From an uncultured Treponema sp. (GTDB taxonomy: Bacteria; Spirochaetota; Spirochaetia; Treponematales; Treponemataceae), in assembly GCA_937893155.1 (NCBI GenBank), contig CALBGU010000064.1:1-8927 (forward strand): a stretch of 8,927 bases of DNA, given 5' to 3'. The notes beneath the pieces are model-generated. The model made no database searches and was not told the DNA's origin. It saw nothing but the letters and a program-made list of their open reading frames with translations. A program made the translations under genes and the position numbers. Numbering within the stretch: the stretch's first letter is position 1; every line of letters starts with the position of its first letter. This document shows, piece by piece, positions 5,843-8,927 of the stretch.

Positions 5843-6373
5843 TTATTTTTTCTGCGCCGTAAGCGTATTTGAATCGATTATCACTTTGGTGATTTCGGCG
5901 ATATACATCGTGTGGAAATCATCTTTGCGATAATTTTGCTTGAGAATCTTTTCGTCCGTAAAGCAAAATGCGTCCATCTCCTGCGCGTAGAGCTTGCGGC
6001 AAAACAGCACAAGACGGCTTCCGTCAATCCACGGCACGTCGTTCATATAATTCACCTTGAGCTTAGAAACGAGCATTTTGTCTTCGTCGCGTCCGCTGTG
6101 GCTGCCAAGATATTCGTAGCGGTTCTTTATGGAATTGCCCAGAACGCACAGGCTGAACTCCTCGCCCGCGTCGAGCAATTCCTTGGTGTATCGCGACGGA
6201 CGCAGATAAATCGTCGCCACATTTTTATTCCACAGCACGCCCAAGCCGCCCCAGCTTGCCGTCATCGCGTTTACCCGAGAATCGCCCTGCACCGTAACCG
6301 CAAGGTAATCCTTTCCGATAAGCCTGAAGGCATTATCCTTGATGTCTTCTGCTTTGATTTCTTTCATAGCCAT
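5843..6373 (-). CDS. Flavin reductase family protein (FMN-binding split barrel, flavoredoxin-like)
   Basis: A 176-residue soluble protein. Features of the family: N-terminal FRLIGKDYLAVTVQ, the flavin-binding strand block VNAMTASWGGLGVLWNKNVATIYLRPSRYT (about 34-63), then EFSLCVLG, and a late DDFHTMYIAEITKVI strand. Members bind FMN and serve as flavoredoxins or NAD(P)H:flavin reductases; the physiological partner cannot be told from sequence. The first ATG is chosen because GGGAGG lies 6 bases before it; a second ATG two codons later has no better site. It has its own promoter after the strong terminator of the upstream gene. Its stop is 24 bases before the -35 box of the asnB operon with no clear terminator between, so some read-through into the asnB leader is likely. 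Confidence 0.88.
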   Translation of the reverse strand: MAMKEIKAEDIKDNAFRLIGKDYLAVTVQGDSRVNAMTASWGGLGVLWNKNVATIYLRPSRYTKELLDAGEEFSLCVLGNSIKNRYEYLGSHSGRDEDKMLVSKLKVNYMNDVPWIDGSRLVLFCRKLYAQEMDAFCFTDEKILKQNYRKDDFHTMYIAEITKVIIDSNTLTAQKK

Positions 6374-6404
6374 AAAAAGCCTCCCGAATGTTCTTCTTGC
6401 AGTG

Positions 6405-6413
6405 ATACTAGCA
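6405..6413 (-). promoter_or_regulatory. Extended -10 promoter of the flavin reductase gene
   Basis: On the minus strand TGCTAGTAT is an extended -10 (TG, one base, TAGTAT). The expected start is near 6398, leaving about 25 bases to the ATG, enough for the GGGAGG site. There is no good -35 at the usual distance. Confidence 0.42.
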
Positions 6414-6442
6414 TTTTTTGCGAAAAAGTTTTAGCCCCTTTT

Positions 6443-6462
6443 GCAGAGAATAGCAGAGAATA
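6443..6462. repeat. Tandem 10-bp direct repeat upstream of the flavin reductase promoter
   Basis: GCAGAGAATA occurs twice, head to tail, with no gap. The period is about one helical turn, and the pair lies at roughly -45 to -64 relative to the predicted flavin reductase start, between that promoter and the preceding terminator. It could be an activator-binding site or a chance duplication. Confidence 0.6.
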
Positions 6463-6463
6463 C

Positions 6464-6496
6464 AAAAAAAGATTGCCGCAGAACACTACAGCAATC
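6464..6496 (-). terminator. Intrinsic terminator of the beta-galactosidase transcript
   Basis: On the minus strand GATTGCTGTAG (6496 to 6486) pairs with CTGCGGCAATC (6481 to 6471) across an 11-bp stem with two G-U pairs and a UGUU loop, followed by seven T's. It lies 20 bases past the stop codon and isolates this gene from the flavin reductase gene. Confidence 0.9.
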
Positions 6497-6515
6497 CTTT
6501 TATCACGAAAATGCG

Positions 6516-8699
6516 CTATAACTCGTACCGCCATTCGCTTTCTGCCGACACGCCTTTTAGTTCAGCGATTTCGTCGGTCGCAAACTCAGGACGCTCTTCG
6601 AGATACATCGGCACATCGCGCTTCAGTGGCATAATCAAAAGCTCCAGCGCAGAAAAATCCACGTCGGCAAAATCCGCGCTCAAGAACCGTTTTAAGCCGA
6701 TTTCCCACGGATAGTCCTCGCCCAGATAAAAATGGTCGAGCAGCAATTTTTTCCCGCCACTTCTCGGCGCATAAAGTTCCGCACGGTCGCCCGTGTATGA
6801 AAAGCGCACAAAAATATCCGCAGCCTTTCCCTCGCGCACCGCCTGCAACAACGGCACGACGTTGAGCGAATACGTTCCCGCTCCCGCCTCGCGCGCCGAA
6901 ACCGCTGGCAAAGCACTCGGTGCGTCATCGCACACATAATGCGCAAACAACGCCGGCGCGCCGTTCACATTCAGATTTTTGTTCGTCGTGCCGTCCTCGC
7001 GGAAACCCGCTGGCGCGCTCGAAAACGCAGGGAACGCATAAAACTCGCGAGAACCTCGCCCCGAAAGAATCGCCGCCCCGCTCTCATCGGTGTACACACT
7101 CGCCGCATCACCTGTGATGATAAGCCGCTCGCCGTCAGCCCCCGAAACGCGCCACGCATTGAGCGCGTCTTTTCGCGAAAGCACGATAAAATCCTCCGCG
7201 CCCGCCGTCTTGGACTGCTCATCGCAATACGAAAAGAAATCCCGCGGATTGTCCACGCCGTCACGCGCATAAAACACGGTTTTTTTGCCGAGATTGCAAA
7301 GCGGAGTCGCCTCGGCAAACTGCACGCGAGCAGAACCGAACGCCATATTGAACGGCAAAAAGAAGAAATCGCCGTTTTTTACGGTGAGAGACGCAAGCCG
7401 CGTTTCGCCGTCGGGAGAACTCAAACGGACATCGCTATGCTCCGCCATTTTCAGATGTCGCACATAGTTGTTCACAAACACATACCCGCGCTTGCCGTCA
7501 GAGCGGAACGAATAGCGCAGGTGCTCCGTGTCGGCAGGAGCAAGCGGATTTTCCTCGGGGATAACCGCAGGAAAAGCACACAACTCCTCGCCAAAATCGT
7601 GCACAAAATACGAAAGCAATTTCAACTCGCGATAAGTGTCGCTCACCTCACCGAACTCGCGGATTGGCGCACGAAAATCGTAGCTCTTTATAGGCAGGTC
7701 GTTCGGATAGCCCGTATCGCGCGACTCCTGCAACGTGGTCAGCTTGCCGTCGGGGTTCGTGCCGCCCGTGTACATATAGTAGCCGAGCAAATTGCACCCG
7801 CTTCCCATCTTCACCATTGCCACCGCCGCGATGTCTTTCGCCTGCGCAATCGTGCGCCGGTGCGCCGTCACCTGCAAACCACCGCCCAGCTCTGCCGTCA
7901 AATACGGAAAGCGAGACGCATCAAACGTAATGCCGTAGCCCAAACCGTGGTCGCTTCCGATGTTGTGGTCATTGCGCTCGTGCGTAAAAACATAGTTGCC
8001 GCTCGGCTCAATCTCCGTCGTGCGCTGGTCCCATGGCGCGTCGCAGTAGCCGCCCATCACAGGAAGAAGCCCGCCCGTGCGCGCTCCGCCCCAGCCCGTC
8101 GCCGTGTAGATTGCCACGTCAAAGCCGATTTTTTTTGCCATGGACTGAAGGCGCTTCATGTGCTCGTCGCCCGTTTCGTCGGAAAGCCCGCCGCAGTGCC
8201 CGAACTCGTTCTCAATCTGCACGCCGATGATGGGCGCGCTCGCCGCGTCACCGGGGACGCACACAAAGCCGCGCGCCTGCTCGTAGATTTTCTTGTACCA
8301 CGTTTCGACGACGGAAAAATACGCCTCGTCGTTGGTGCGCGGCTCAAAGCCCTTCTTCAAAAGCCAGTCGGGGAAGCCGCCGTTGCGCCCCTCGCCGTGG
8401 CACCAGGGGCCAATCCTGAGCAGCACCTTCACGCCGCATTGCCCCGCCGTCTGGAGGAAGCCGCGCAGGTCGCGGTCGCCCGTCCAGTCGTACTCGCCCT
8501 CGATTTCCTCGTGATGAATCCAAATGACGTAGGCGCTCACGATGTCCACGCCGCCCGCCTTCATCTTGCACAGCTCCCGCCGCCACTCGCCGTCGGGATA
8601 GCGGGAATAGTGGATTTCCCCCATGACGGGGAACCAGCGGGAGGACCTGCCGTCCGCCCCGGTCCGGATAAGGCTCTTGCTGTCGTACGAATAGTTCAC
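6516..8699 (-). CDS. Glycoside hydrolase family 35 beta-galactosidase
   Basis: A 727-residue protein without signal peptide, so probably cytoplasmic and acting on imported beta-galactosides. The N-terminal TIM barrel (about 1-330) shows GEIHYSRYP (27-35), LRIGPWCHGEGRNGGFPDWL (94-113), the acid/base block GVQIENEFGHCGG (likely E165), the nucleophile block YLTAELGGG (likely E270) and YYMYTGGTNPDG (307-318). SYDFRAPIREFGE (339-351) is the usual GH35 block at the barrel end. The remaining roughly 375 residues would be beta-sandwich domains typical of long GH35 enzymes. The start is GTG at 8699, with AAGGAGG 5 bases upstream. It follows the gene at the right edge by 14 bases, so both are likely one operon. 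Activity on galactosides is the family norm, but some GH35 enzymes prefer glucosamine or arabinose, so the substrate is not certain. Confidence 0.93.
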   Translation of the reverse strand: MNYSYDSKSLIRTGADGRSSRWFPVMGEIHYSRYPDGEWRRELCKMKAGGVDIVSAYVIWIHHEEIEGEYDWTGDRDLRGFLQTAGQCGVKVLLRIGPWCHGEGRNGGFPDWLLKKGFEPRTNDEAYFSVVETWYKKIYEQARGFVCVPGDAASAPIIGVQIENEFGHCGGLSDETGDEHMKRLQSMAKKIGFDVAIYTATGWGGARTGGLLPVMGGYCDAPWDQRTTEIEPSGNYVFTHERNDHNIGSDHGLGYGITFDASRFPYLTAELGGGLQVTAHRRTIAQAKDIAAVAMVKMGSGCNLLGYYMYTGGTNPDGKLTTLQESRDTGYPNDLPIKSYDFRAPIREFGEVSDTYRELKLLSYFVHDFGEELCAFPAVIPEENPLAPADTEHLRYSFRSDGKRGYVFVNNYVRHLKMAEHSDVRLSSPDGETRLASLTVKNGDFFFLPFNMAFGSARVQFAEATPLCNLGKKTVFYARDGVDNPRDFFSYCDEQSKTAGAEDFIVLSRKDALNAWRVSGADGERLIITGDAASVYTDESGAAILSGRGSREFYAFPAFSSAPAGFREDGTTNKNLNVNGAPALFAHYVCDDAPSALPAVSAREAGAGTYSLNVVPLLQAVREGKAADIFVRFSYTGDRAELYAPRSGGKKLLLDHFYLGEDYPWEIGLKRFLSADFADVDFSALELLIMPLKRDVPMYLEERPEFATDEIAELKGVSAESEWRYEL

Positions 8700-8713
8700 G
8701 ATACCCTCCTTCC

Positions 8714-8927
8714 CTACAGCAGCGCGGTCAGCTCGCCGATCACGCCCCGCATGCGCTCGTCGCTCAGGCCAAAGTCCATCTGCCGGTAGCTCCAGGCCGC
8801 CCGGCCGATGCCGTTGAAGCCCTCGAAGGACACGTGGATATAGTCGTTCAGGGAGAACTCGCGGGATGCCCGCAGGTCCGCTGCCTCGACCGTGAGCTCA
8901 CCGCCGGCGAGCACGATGCCGATGTCC
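8714..8927 (-). CDS. C-terminal part of an unrecognised protein, cut by the window edge
   Basis: An open frame runs from the window edge to TAG at 8716-8714 and gives 71 residues (DIGIVLAGGELTV through DYIHVSFEGFNGIG to GVIGELTALL). The frame is open through the edge, so the internal GTG at 8914 is not a convincing start. The coding nature is supported by the GC-rich third positions and the 14-base spacing to the beta-galactosidase, whose ribosome binding site lies between them. I do not recognise the family: the strand-rich text followed by a C-terminal helix could close several enzyme folds, for example a fold-type I aminotransferase. Context suggests a partner in sugar metabolism, which is only inference. 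Confidence 0.7.
   Translation of the reverse strand, partial: DIGIVLAGGELTVEAADLRASREFSLNDYIHVSFEGFNGIGRAAWSYRQMDFGLSDERMRGVIGELTALL

Noticed and set aside
5843..5866. GCGCA/TGCGC hairpin at the flavin reductase stop
   Set aside because: Only five base pairs with a 12-base loop and no T-tract, so not a believable terminator.
6939..8789. A 616-codon open frame on the plus strand opposite the beta-galactosidase
   Set aside because: Its translation is Arg/His/Ala-rich without any family motif; it is the antisense shadow of a GC-rich GH35 gene whose catalytic motifs are clear.
1..8927. tRNA, rRNA or CRISPR array
   Set aside because: No cloverleaf, rRNA-like segment or regularly spaced repeat was seen by eye on either strand.

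Overview
All genes in this window read on the minus strand, so gene order is right to left in window coordinates. The genes suggest an anaerobic, gut-type bacterium: a type I-alpha-like glutamine synthetase linked to an ANTAR antiterminator, an E. coli-type AsnB, a flavoredoxin-like flavin reductase and an intracellular GH35 beta-galactosidase. A Treponema-like spirochaete or a clostridial relative would fit, but this is an inference and no marker gene settles it. By eye, base composition drifts from AT-rich on the left (several stretches near 35% GC) to GC-rich on the right (over 60%).

Right edge to 6516: the 3' end of an unrecognised gene, then a GTG-started GH35 beta-galactosidase closed by a strong intrinsic terminator (6464-6496). 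Positions 5843-6373 hold a flavin reductase family protein with its own candidate promoter and a 10-bp tandem repeat upstream of it.

Positions 2084-5819 form a nitrogen-assimilation operon: promoter, leader with a factor-independent terminator, asnB, glnA, and an ANTAR regulator. The terminator is placed immediately before the asnB ribosome binding site. Its 5' arm can instead fold into a 7-bp hairpin with the hexaloop AAAGAG (A at position 1, G at position 4), which is the signature bound by ANTAR antiterminators. The operon therefore appears to encode the protein that controls its own leader: GlnA makes glutamine, AsnB spends it on asparagine, and the ANTAR protein permits read-through. Two oddities: GlnA lacks about 40 C-terminal residues, and the ANTAR protein's receiver domain has lost its acidic pair.

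Positions 29-1967 hold a compact type II restriction-modification cassette: a Dam-class adenine methyltransferase, a PD-(D/E)XK endonuclease, and an overlooked 43-residue CxxC/CxxC zinc-ribbon protein. The cassette is bracketed by imperfect 30-bp inverted repeats (22 of 30 positions identical, ungapped) with no transposase inside, so it looks like a non-autonomous mobile R-M unit. A perfect 20-bp palindrome lies between it and the ANTAR gene.

The strongest leads are the inverted-repeat-bounded R-M cassette with its small zinc-ribbon gene, and the attenuated asnB-glnA-ANTAR leader.
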